From Rhizobacter sp. OV335 (GTDB taxonomy: Bacteria > Pseudomonadota > Gammaproteobacteria > Burkholderiales > Burkholderiaceae_C), in contig NZ_FRCQ01000019.1 of NCBI RefSeq assembly GCF_900142965.1, forward strand, positions 1 through 64,000: 64,000 nt of DNA. The letters run 5' to 3'. Made by a program: the position numbers and the translations under genes. The notes beneath the pieces are model-generated. The model worked only from the letters and a program-made list of their open reading frames with translations, made no database searches and had not been told where the DNA came from. This document shows, in pieces, positions 49,935 to 57,782 of the stretch (positions are counted from its first letter, which is position 1; the number at the start of each line of letters is the position of its first letter).

Positions 49935-50630
49935 ATGTCAACAGACCGCCTAGGCCAACTCACGCATCTTGTGATGACGCGCTTCACGCTGAAGGGCGGC
50001 ACCATCAAGCTCGATGATTCGGCGACCTTCACCGTGCAGATCAACCCGGCCGATTTCAAGCACACCGCCGGCATCACCTACGAGAAGCAGAAGACCCAGG
50101 GCGAGGCCAAAGGCAGCCCCAAGTTCAGCTCGGTCGGCGATGAACACGTCAGCTTCGCCCTGGTACTCGACGGCACCGGCATCGTCCCGCCCGGCGCGAG
50201 CGGCAAGCGCGAAGACGTGCGCACGCAGATGAAGAAGCTCAATGCGGTCGCCTACCAGTACCAGGCCGACACCCAGGAGCCCCCCTACGTTCGCCTGCTG
50301 TGGGGCAGCCTGATCTTCTTCGGCCGGCTCGAATCGCTGAACGTGCAGTACACGCTCTTCAAGCCGAGCGGCGAACCACTGCGCGCCCGCGTCGACCTCA
50401 ACTTCCTCGGCGCGATGAGCAAGGAAGAAGCCAAGCTCGTCTCCAACCGCGAGCCCGAGGCCGCCGCCAGCAGCGTCACCGTGATCGACGGCGACACGCT
50501 GCCCCAGCTGTGCGCCGACCACTGCGGCGATGCCGCCGCCGCCCCGGCGGTCGCGCGCGCGAACAACCTGCCCAGCCTCATGGCCGTCACGCCCGGCACG
50601 ACGCTGGCGATGGCCGCAGCGGCCGCCTGA
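49935..50630 (+). CDS. eCIS tube-baseplate adaptor with LysM-like tail (Pvc7-like)
   Basis: A 231-residue protein of the contractile-injection-system tube/LysM type: TRFTLKGGTIKLDDSATFTVQINPADFKHTAGITYEKQKTQGEAKG, then LLWGSLIFFGRLESLNVQYTLFKPSGEPLRARVDLNFLG, and a LysM-like end (VIDGDTLPQLCADHCGD ... VARANNLPSL...VTPGTTLAM). Such proteins sit between the spike and the tube. Start 49935 lacks a good Shine-Dalgarno; ATG 49974 (MTRFTLKGG) is an alternative. It is the first gene after the repeat gap. Confidence 0.85.
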   Translation: MSTDRLGQLTHLVMTRFTLKGGTIKLDDSATFTVQINPADFKHTAGITYEKQKTQGEAKGSPKFSSVGDEHVSFALVLDGTGIVPPGASGKREDVRTQMKKLNAVAYQYQADTQEPPYVRLLWGSLIFFGRLESLNVQYTLFKPSGEPLRARVDLNFLGAMSKEEAKLVSNREPEAAASSVTVIDGDTLPQLCADHCGDAAAAPAVARANNLPSLMAVTPGTTLAMAAAAA

Positions 50631-50642
50631 TCCCTCAGCGCC

Positions 50643-52439
50643 ATGCCCGCCGTCTCGCCCCTCGACGACTCCGATGGCGTCGTGCGCCTGTCGCTCAGCG
50701 CCGACGGCACCGAGCTCGATGCCAGCATCGAGGTCATCTCGATCTCGGTGCGCCGCGGCGTCAACAGCGTGCCCTCGGCCCGCATCGAACTCGCCGACGG
50801 CGACATGCCCCACGGCACCTTCCCGCTCAGCGACGCCGCCCACTTCAAGCCCGGCGTGCTGCTGTCGATCAAGGCCGGCTACCAGGCCGCCCCCACCGCG
50901 GTGATCTTCGAAGGCCCGATCGTGCGCCACGGCCTGCAGGTGCGCGGCGACAACGATGCTCGCCTGGTCGTCGAATGCCGCGACAAGGCCGTGCTGATGA
51001 CCGTCGGCCGCCGCAACGCGAACTTCATCGACCAGACCGACAGCGCCGTCATCGAGGCGCTGGCCGGCGACCACGGCCTGTCCATCGAGGCCGATGCCAC
51101 CGAGCTCAGCCACACCGAGCTGGTCCAGCACTACTGCAGCGACTGGGACTTCATGCTGTCGCGCGCCGAGGTCAACGGCCTGCTTGTGGTCGCCACCGAC
51201 GGCAAGCTCGCCGTCAAGGCGCCCGCGGTCGACGCCGAGCCGTCGCTGAAGGTCACCTACGGCATCGACCTGTTCGATTTCCAGGCCGACCTCGACGCGC
51301 GCAGCCAGCTCGCCAGCGCCCAGGCCTTCTCGTGGGACATCAAGGGCCAGGCCGCGCTCGAAGGCACCGCCAGCGCGCCGGTCACGCTGCCGAAGCAGGG
51401 CGACATCGATTCGGCCACGCTCGCCCAGGTGATCGGCCTGCCGACCTGGCGGCTGCAGTCCGGCGCGCCGCAGCCGCTGGCCGCGCTGACCAGCTGGGCC
51501 AAGGCGCAGCAGCTGAAAGCCGGCCTCGCGCGGCTGCGCGGGCGCATGAGCTTCCAGGGCTCGGCGCTCGCCACCGTCGGCGGGCTGATCGAACTCGCCG
51601 GCGTCGGCAAGCGCTTCAGCGGCAAGGTGCTCGTCACCGGGCTGCGCCACGAGATCGCCGACGGCAACTGGGTCACCGAGGCAGAGTTCGGCCTCGCGCC
51701 CGATTGGTTCGTCGAGCGCAGCGACGTGGTCGCGCCGCCCGGCGCCGGCCTGCTGCCCGGCGTGCACGGCCTGCAGGTCGGCATCGTGATGAAGCTCGAC
51801 GCCGACCCCGCCGGCGAGCAGCGCGTGCAGGTCAAGCTGCCGATGCTGCAGGCCGCCACCGAAGGCATCTGGGCGCGGCTGCTGCAGTTCCACGCCAGCA
51901 ACGCGTTCGGCGCGTTCTTCCTGCCGGAGGTCGGCGACGAGGTCGTGCTCGGCTACTTCGCCGACGACCCGTCGCACCCGGTCGTGCTCGGCAGCCTCTA
52001 CAGCAGCAAGCAGGCCACGCCGTACCCGATGGAGGCCGCCAACGACATCAAGGCCATCGTCACGCGCTGCCGCTCGAAGCTCGAGTTCAACGAGAAGGAC
52101 AAGGTCATCACGGTGATCACGCCGGGCAACAACAAGATCGTGCTGAGCGACAAGGACAAATCGATCCTGCTGCAGGACCAGAACGGCAACAAGGTCGAAC
52201 TCGCGCCCGGCGGCATCACGCTCGACAGCCCGGGCGACATCAAGATCACGGCCAAGGGCACGATCACGCTCGATGCGGTCGGCGCGATCACGGTCACGTC
52301 GAAGGCCGACGTCAAGGCGAGCGGCCTGAACATCGCCGCCGAGGCCCAGGTCGGCTTCACCGCGAAGGGCAATGCGAGCGCCGAGCTCTCGGCCGCCGGG
52401 CAGACGGTGGTCAAGGGCGCGATGGTGATGATCAATTGA
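50643..52439 (+). CDS. VgrG-like central spike protein (Pvc8-like)
   Basis: A 598-residue protein with a gp27-like hub half (about 1-350; WRLQSGAPQPLAALTSWAKAQQLKAGLARLRGRMSFQG), an OB-fold gp5-like domain (about 380-455; VQVKLPMLQAATEGIWARLLQFHASNAFGAFFLPEVGDEVVLGYFADDPSHPVVLGSLY) and a C-terminal beta-helix made of repeated short strands (GDIKITAKGTITLDAVGAITVTSKADVKASG). No extra catalytic domain is attached. It forms the trimeric spike at the tube tip. Confidence 0.93.
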   Translation: MPAVSPLDDSDGVVRLSLSADGTELDASIEVISISVRRGVNSVPSARIELADGDMPHGTFPLSDAAHFKPGVLLSIKAGYQAAPTAVIFEGPIVRHGLQVRGDNDARLVVECRDKAVLMTVGRRNANFIDQTDSAVIEALAGDHGLSIEADATELSHTELVQHYCSDWDFMLSRAEVNGLLVVATDGKLAVKAPAVDAEPSLKVTYGIDLFDFQADLDARSQLASAQAFSWDIKGQAALEGTASAPVTLPKQGDIDSATLAQVIGLPTWRLQSGAPQPLAALTSWAKAQQLKAGLARLRGRMSFQGSALATVGGLIELAGVGKRFSGKVLVTGLRHEIADGNWVTEAEFGLAPDWFVERSDVVAPPGAGLLPGVHGLQVGIVMKLDADPAGEQRVQVKLPMLQAATEGIWARLLQFHASNAFGAFFLPEVGDEVVLGYFADDPSHPVVLGSLYSSKQATPYPMEAANDIKAIVTRCRSKLEFNEKDKVITVITPGNNKIVLSDKDKSILLQDQNGNKVELAPGGITLDSPGDIKITAKGTITLDAVGAITVTSKADVKASGLNIAAEAQVGFTAKGNASAELSAAGQTVVKGAMVMIN

Positions 52440-52443
52440 CGCG

Positions 52444-52758
52444 ATGAAGGACCGCACCATGCCGCCCGCCGCCCGCCTCACCGACATGCACGTGTGCCCG
52501 ATGGTCACGCCCGGCCTGCCGCCGATCCCGCACGTCGGCGGCCCGGTGGTCGGTCCCGGCGTGCCGACGGTGCTGATCGGCAAGCTGCCGGCCGCGGTGC
52601 TCGGCGACAGCGCGGTCTGCGTCGGCCCGCCCGACACCATCATCCAGGGCTCGACCACGGTGCTGATCGGCAGCCGGCCGGCGGCTCGCATCGGCGACCC
52701 GACCGCGCACGGCGGCAGCATCGCGATGGGCTGGCCCACGGTCCTGATCGGTGGCTGA
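52444..52758 (+). CDS. PAAR spike-tip protein (Pvc10-like)
   Basis: A 104-residue PAAR-domain protein that sharpens the spike: RLTDMHVCPMVTPG..., GPPDTIIQGSTTVLIGSRPAARIGDPTAHGGSIAMG, with His and Cys residues that could bind zinc. An in-frame ATG at 52459 would omit five residues. No C-terminal effector is fused. It begins 4 bp after the spike gene and overlaps a possible GTG start of the next gene. Confidence 0.92.
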   Translation: MKDRTMPPAARLTDMHVCPMVTPGLPPIPHVGGPVVGPGVPTVLIGKLPAAVLGDSAVCVGPPDTIIQGSTTVLIGSRPAARIGDPTAHGGSIAMGWPTVLIGG

Positions 52759-52762
52759 CACC

Positions 52763-53185
52763 ATGACCCTCGACAAGCGCTTCCTCGGCACCGGCTGGGC
52801 CTTCCCGCCGGCCTTTGACGGCCGCACGCTGCATGCGCTGACGGTGTCGCAGGACCAGGACGTGCGCGAGAGCCTGCGCATCCTGCTGTCCACCGTGCCC
52901 GGCGAGCGGGTGATGCACCCGACCTACGGCTGCGGCCTGCAGCGCATGGTGTTCGAGAACATCACCGAAAGCACGCTGACCGAGATCCGCAGCCTGGTCG
53001 AGAAGGCGGTGCTGTTCTTCGAGGTGCGCATCACGCTGGACCAGGTCGAGATCGACACCTCGGACCTGTACGAAGGCCTGCTGCGGCTGCAGCTCGATTA
53101 CACGATCCGCAGCACCAACACGCGCGACAACATGGTGTACCCGCTGTACCTGAACGACGGCGCGGCGCGCGAGGTGGGCGCATGA
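52763..53185 (+). CDS. Baseplate wedge protein gp25-like (Pvc9-like)
   Basis: A 140-residue gpW/gp25-family protein: GTGWAFPPAFDGRTLHALTVSQDQDVRESLRILLSTVPGERVMHPTYGCGLQRMVFENIT, with the R-V-x-x-P-x-x-G-C-G-L signature. It joins sheath and baseplate. An in-frame GTG at 52751 would add four residues and overlap the PAAR stop; ATG 52763 is used here. It overlaps the baseplate J gene by 4 bp. Confidence 0.93.
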   Translation: MTLDKRFLGTGWAFPPAFDGRTLHALTVSQDQDVRESLRILLSTVPGERVMHPTYGCGLQRMVFENITESTLTEIRSLVEKAVLFFEVRITLDQVEIDTSDLYEGLLRLQLDYTIRSTNTRDNMVYPLYLNDGAAREVGA

Positions 53186-56100
53186 CCACCGGCATGGCCG
53201 TCGGAACGTCGCAGAACGAGCGCTTCCCGCCGGCGCTGGCCGACGGCTACTTCCGCGTCGACGAGCTGCCGTTCGAGGACCGCGTCGCGATGACCGCGAC
53301 GCTCGCGCGCCAGCTGCGCTTCGTCGACCTGGACAACCGCGAGGGCGGCGACTGGCGTGCGATGTTCGCGAGCGACGTGACGATGGTGCTGGCGCGCATC
53401 GCGAGCATCGACGTGCAGGCGCTGCAGGAGGACTTCCTGCACGACGTCGATTCGGCACCGCTGCCGCGGCTGGCCCACCAGGTGGTCGAGCTCGCACAGT
53501 GGATCGACCTGTGGTTCAAGTCGCTCGACGGGCGCGACGATGCCGCGTCGCAGGCCTTCCGCGAGCGCATCCAGCAGCTCGTCGCCCAGCAGCTCGGCGC
53601 CGAGCTGCAATGGGTGCACGGCCGATTCGGCCACCGCAGCTGGCAGGGCCGCGAGGTCGGCCGCTCGCACGAGCGCCTGGCCGGCATCTGGAGCAGCAGT
53701 GCGCCGCTGCTGGCCACCGCGGCGGCCGGGCGCGACGAGCGCGAGCTGCTGCGCGAGCGCTATTTCGTGTTCCTCAGCGCGATCGACGCGCTGCGCGCGC
53801 TGGCGCGCGAGCTGCTGCCGAGCACGCTGCACACCGGCACGCACGAGGCGGCGGTCGGCCTGCTGATCGCGTTCCTGAAGGTCTACGAATCGGCGCAGCG
53901 CGAGGTGAACCGCTTCACTGCGCGGCATGTCGATTTCTACTACCGGGATTGCCTCGGCTTCGGCCCGGCCGGGCCGGTGGCCGACGAGGTGCACCTGGCC
54001 TGCGCCCGCGATGCGCGCGGCGAGCGGCTGCTGAACGTGCCGCAGGGCACGGTGTTCGACGCCGGCAAGGACGCGGCCGGCCAGCCGCTGCGCTTCCACA
54101 GCGCGGCACCGCTGGTGGTGACCGATGCGCGCGTCGCGGCGCTGTGCACGCTGCGGATGGAGCGCGACGCACGGATCTCGCCGGAGTGCGAGTTCGGCTT
54201 CGTGACGCGCGCGAAGGCGGCGCGGCCGGTGCCGGACGGAACCAGCGCGTGGCCGCTGTTCGGCGGCGGCGCCGGCGCGGTGGATGCGCGGCTGGGCCTC
54301 GCGATCGCGTCGCCGCTGCTGTTGCTGCGCGAGGGCGAGCGGACGATCCGGGTCGAGCTGCCGCTCGGCGAGGGCGCGGGCGACGACACCGCCGTGCTCG
54401 ACGCCCTGGTCGATGCAGTCACCTTCGCGACCGACCCCGTCACGCTGCGCGATGCCTTCGGCCGCCTGCTGGGTCACTGGCTGCTGTCGGGCCGGGCCGA
54501 TTTCACCGAGGCCCAGCTGCGCCGCATGCGGCTGGCCGCGCACCGCGAGCTCGAAGGCCGCGTGCCGCAGGCCCACAGCCTCGGCGACCCGCTGGTGCTG
54601 CTGGCCGGAACCGAGGCGCCGCAGCGCGTGCTGGTGTTCGAGCAGCTGTTCCACGGCCTGTTGAAACTGCACCTGAGCGCCGCGCACGGCTGGCTGGAGG
54701 CCACCGACGCCGACGTCGACCGCCTGCCGGAAGGCGGCCTGTCGATCACGCTGCGGCTGCGCCCCGACGTGCCGGCCATCGTCGGCTGCGATCCGGTCGT
54801 GCACGGCGCCGACTGGACGACGCGGCTGCCGGTGCTGCGCATCGAGCTCGGCACGCAGGGCCGGCTCTACCCGTACTCGCTGCTGGCCGACCAGCCGCTC
54901 GCCGAGGCACGGCTGCGCGTCAGCGCGAGCGGCGTGCGCGACATCGTGCTGCACAACAACCTCGGCCGGCTCGACCCGACCAAGGCCTTCCACCCGTTCG
55001 GCCCGCTGCCGACGCTGTCGTCGTACCTGGTGGTCGGTGCGCGCGAGGTGGCCTGCAAGAACATCCAGCGCCTGTCGATGGAGTTCGAATGGGGCGGGCT
55101 GCCGCTGGACGCCGGCGGCTTCGACACCCACTACCGCGGCTACCCCGAAGAACAGCGCCGCGGCGACTTCAGCGCCGCGCTCGCGATCCTGCGCGACGGG
55201 CTGTGGCAGCCGTGCACCGGCACGTCGGCCCACCAGCCGCTGTTCGCGCCGCCGGACGCCGCCGGCTGCCTGCAGCCAATGCGGGAGATCGAGGTCGACC
55301 CCGGGTCGGTGCGCAAGCACAGCCGCGCCGGCGACCCGGCCGAATGGGACGCGCCGCTGCCGCGCAACGGCCTGTGCCGGCTGCAGCTCACCGGCCCGCG
55401 CGGTGCCTTCGGGCATGCCGCGTACCCGATGGTGCTGGCCGACACCGTCACCGCGAACGCGCGCAAGAACCTGCGCGCGCGCTGGCGCCAGCCGCTGCCG
55501 AACCCGCCGTACACGCCGCTGATCGAGCGCCTGACGCTGAGCTACGAGGCGGCCGGCGTGATCCGGCCCGGCGCGCAGAGCGCCGACGAAACGCGCGGCG
55601 ACGCCGAGCGCCTGCTGCACCTGCACCCGTTCGGCGTCGAGACGCTGCATTCGGCCGCCGCCGGCGCGAGCCACGGATTGCTGCCGCGGCCGGGCGATGA
55701 CGGCAACCTCTACATCGGGCTCGCGGCCAGCGACCCGGGCGGCACGCTGACGCTGCTGTTCTCGCTGCTCGAATCAGCTGCGGATGCGACACGCTCCGGC
55801 GCCGTGCGCGCCCCGGTGCGCTGGGCGACGCTGGCCGGCGACCACTGGCGCCCGCTGCCGCCGGCGCGGGTGCTGGCCGACAGCACCGAGGGCTTCCTGA
55901 CCTCGGGCATCGTCACGCTCGACCTGCCGGGCGACCTGACGCTCGACAACGAGGTGATGCCGGCCGGCCTGTACTGGCTGCGCGCCGCGGCCGGTGCCGG
56001 CTTCGAGGGCTTCGCGGCACTGCAGTCGGTGCAGGCGCATGCGCTGCGCGCGCGGCGCGTGCTGCCGCCGGATGCGGCGATGCTCGCGATCCTGCCGCAG

Positions 56101-56991
56101 GGCCGCATCACCCGATCGCTGGCGTCGCTGCCGGGGCTGTCGGGCGTGCAGCAGGTCGGCGCGTCGTTCGGGCTGCGGCCGGCCGAGGATGCGGGGCTGC
56201 TGTACACCCGCGCCGGCGAGCGGCTGCAGCACAAGCAGCGGGCCAGCACCGCGTGGGACGTCGAGCGGCTGCTGCTGGCGCGCTTCCCCGAGGTCTTCAA
56301 GGTGCGCTGCCTGTCCGTCGACGAGATCGCCGCGGCCGGCCAGCCGCGGCCGCCGGCCGGCCAGGTGCTGGCGGTCGTCGTGCCGCAGGTGCCGCGCAAC
56401 GACCCGGCTTTCGCCTGCGCCGCGCCGCGCTTCAACGCGATCGAGCTGCGCCGCATGGCCGACTACCTGCGCGAGCGCGCGTCGCCGTTCGCGAAGGTGG
56501 TGGTGCGCAACCCCGTCTACGACCGGCTGCAGCTGCGCTGCACCGTCGGCCTGCTGCGCGGCGTGCACGAAGGCGAGGCCTTGCAGCGCCTCACCCGCAC
56601 GGTGATCGCGACGCTGTCGCCGTGGTTCGACGACGGCTGCGGCCCGGCCTTCGACTGGGTCGTGCGCGGCGAGGACCTGGAGGCCCGGCTGCGCGCGCTG
56701 GACGGCGTCGAGTACGTGACGCAGCTGTCGCTGCTGCACGTGACCTGCAGCGATGACGGCGTGTACACGCTGGCCGACACCGCGCGCGAAGGCCGCGGCG
56801 AGGCTCACAACGAAAGCGCCCGCGGCCACGCCGTCTCGCTCGCGCCGTGGAGCCTCGCGCTGCCGATGCCGCAGCACATCATCACCGCGGCACCGGCCTT
56901 CCCGGCGTCCGCGGTGCCGCAGCCGACCGGCATCGACCAGCTGGCGATCGGCAGCACCTTCGTGATCTCTGCGGGCGGAGGCGTCGCATGA
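53182..56991 (+). CDS. Large baseplate J-like protein (Pvc11-like)
   Basis: A 1269-residue protein, the largest of the cluster. A central and C-terminal gpJ-like domain is visible (VRCLSVDEIAAAGQPRPPAGQVLAVVVPQVP; FAKVVVRNPVYDRLQLRCTVGLLRGVHEGEALQRLTRTVIATLSPWFDDG), as in the Pvc11 family. The N-terminal third is helical with AHQVVELAQWIDLWFKSLDG. It forms the wedge that senses contact and starts contraction. Overlaps: GTGA-type with gp25 and ATGA with the next gene. Confidence 0.88.
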   Translation: MTTGMAVGTSQNERFPPALADGYFRVDELPFEDRVAMTATLARQLRFVDLDNREGGDWRAMFASDVTMVLARIASIDVQALQEDFLHDVDSAPLPRLAHQVVELAQWIDLWFKSLDGRDDAASQAFRERIQQLVAQQLGAELQWVHGRFGHRSWQGREVGRSHERLAGIWSSSAPLLATAAAGRDERELLRERYFVFLSAIDALRALARELLPSTLHTGTHEAAVGLLIAFLKVYESAQREVNRFTARHVDFYYRDCLGFGPAGPVADEVHLACARDARGERLLNVPQGTVFDAGKDAAGQPLRFHSAAPLVVTDARVAALCTLRMERDARISPECEFGFVTRAKAARPVPDGTSAWPLFGGGAGAVDARLGLAIASPLLLLREGERTIRVELPLGEGAGDDTAVLDALVDAVTFATDPVTLRDAFGRLLGHWLLSGRADFTEAQLRRMRLAAHRELEGRVPQAHSLGDPLVLLAGTEAPQRVLVFEQLFHGLLKLHLSAAHGWLEATDADVDRLPEGGLSITLRLRPDVPAIVGCDPVVHGADWTTRLPVLRIELGTQGRLYPYSLLADQPLAEARLRVSASGVRDIVLHNNLGRLDPTKAFHPFGPLPTLSSYLVVGAREVACKNIQRLSMEFEWGGLPLDAGGFDTHYRGYPEEQRRGDFSAALAILRDGLWQPCTGTSAHQPLFAPPDAAGCLQPMREIEVDPGSVRKHSRAGDPAEWDAPLPRNGLCRLQLTGPRGAFGHAAYPMVLADTVTANARKNLRARWRQPLPNPPYTPLIERLTLSYEAAGVIRPGAQSADETRGDAERLLHLHPFGVETLHSAAAGASHGLLPRPGDDGNLYIGLAASDPGGTLTLLFSLLESAADATRSGAVRAPVRWATLAGDHWRPLPPARVLADSTEGFLTSGIVTLDLPGDLTLDNEVMPAGLYWLRAAAGAGFEGFAALQSVQAHALRARRVLPPDAAMLAILPQGRITRSLASLPGLSGVQQVGASFGLRPAEDAGLLYTRAGERLQHKQRASTAWDVERLLLARFPEVFKVRCLSVDEIAAAGQPRPPAGQVLAVVVPQVPRNDPAFACAAPRFNAIELRRMADYLRERASPFAKVVVRNPVYDRLQLRCTVGLLRGVHEGEALQRLTRTVIATLSPWFDDGCGPAFDWVVRGEDLEARLRALDGVEYVTQLSLLHVTCSDDGVYTLADTAREGRGEAHNESARGHAVSLAPWSLALPMPQHIITAAPAFPASAVPQPTGIDQLAIGSTFVISAGGGVA

Positions 56992-57782
56992 CGATCCGCA
57001 ACCGAAAGACGCTGCAGCACTTCTTCGACGAAGGCCGGCTGCCGACGCGCGACCATTTCGCCGACCTGATCGACTCGATGCTCAACATGAGCGACGAGGG
57101 TTTCCACAAGTCGGCCGAGAACGGCATCGAGGTCTCGTCGCCGGCCGGCTACGACGCGCTGGTCAGCTTCTACCGCGAGCAGAGTTCACGCACCGCGCTG
57201 TGGTCGATGAGCTATGGCGGCGACCGCGACCAGCTGCTGTTCCACCGCGCCGGCGTCGCCGCCTCGCGCGGTCGCAAGCCGGTGCTGGCGCTCGATCCGC
57301 AGGACCGCGTCGGCATCGGCACCGCGGAACCCGCGCAGGCGCTGGACGTGGCCGGCGTCGTCGCATCGCAGGGCCGCGTCGGCAGCTGCCGCTGGCCCGG
57401 CGTCGCGCCGGCGCTGGCCGATGGCGAATGGCACGACCTGACCGGCCCGCTCGCTGGCTGCCAGGCCTTCGAGGTGATGGCCGGTGCCGGCCACCCGGGC
57501 GGCGGCCGTTTCGCGCTGATGCATGCGATCGCGATGAACACCTACAACCCGGCGTCGGGCTGGTGGGATTTCCTGTCGCGTCGCAAGCGCATCCGTTGCG
57601 ACAACACCTGGTACGGCCGGCGCTGCGACAAGCTCGAGCTGCGCTGGGAAGGCAGCAGCGGGCGCAACGCCAGCTACCGGCTGCAGGTGCGCTCGAAGTG
57701 CGACTACGGCAGCGGCGTGCGCATCCAGGCGACGCTGACGCGGCTGTGGTTCGATGAATCGATGGAGGGCTGCGCGCCATGA
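56988..57782 (+). CDS. Short fibre- or appendage-like eCIS protein
   Basis: A 264-residue protein starting MTIRNRKTLQHFFDEGRLPTRDHFADLIDSMLN, a helical region that probably docks on the baseplate. Residues about 85-125 contain PVLALDPQDRVGIGTAEPAQALDVAGVVASQGRVGS; the VGIGT-x-P-x-x-x-L-D-V-x-G pattern is typical of phage tail fibres and other trimeric fibres. The C-terminal half (about 125-264) is a compact Trp/Arg-rich domain with cysteines (RIRCDNTWYGRRCDKLELRW; RSKCDYGSG), possibly ligand-binding. It sits between Pvc11 and Pvc12 genes and overlaps both by 4 bp. Confidence 0.65.
   Translation: MTIRNRKTLQHFFDEGRLPTRDHFADLIDSMLNMSDEGFHKSAENGIEVSSPAGYDALVSFYREQSSRTALWSMSYGGDRDQLLFHRAGVAASRGRKPVLALDPQDRVGIGTAEPAQALDVAGVVASQGRVGSCRWPGVAPALADGEWHDLTGPLAGCQAFEVMAGAGHPGGGRFALMHAIAMNTYNPASGWWDFLSRRKRIRCDNTWYGRRCDKLELRWEGSSGRNASYRLQVRSKCDYGSGVRIQATLTRLWFDESMEGCAP

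Noticed and set aside
49950-52739. 929-codon minus-strand open frame
   Set aside because: Antisense to the hub, spike and PAAR genes; low-complexity Arg/Ala/His composition.
53098-55674. 858-codon minus-strand open frame
   Set aside because: Antisense to the baseplate J gene, with no recognisable protein features.
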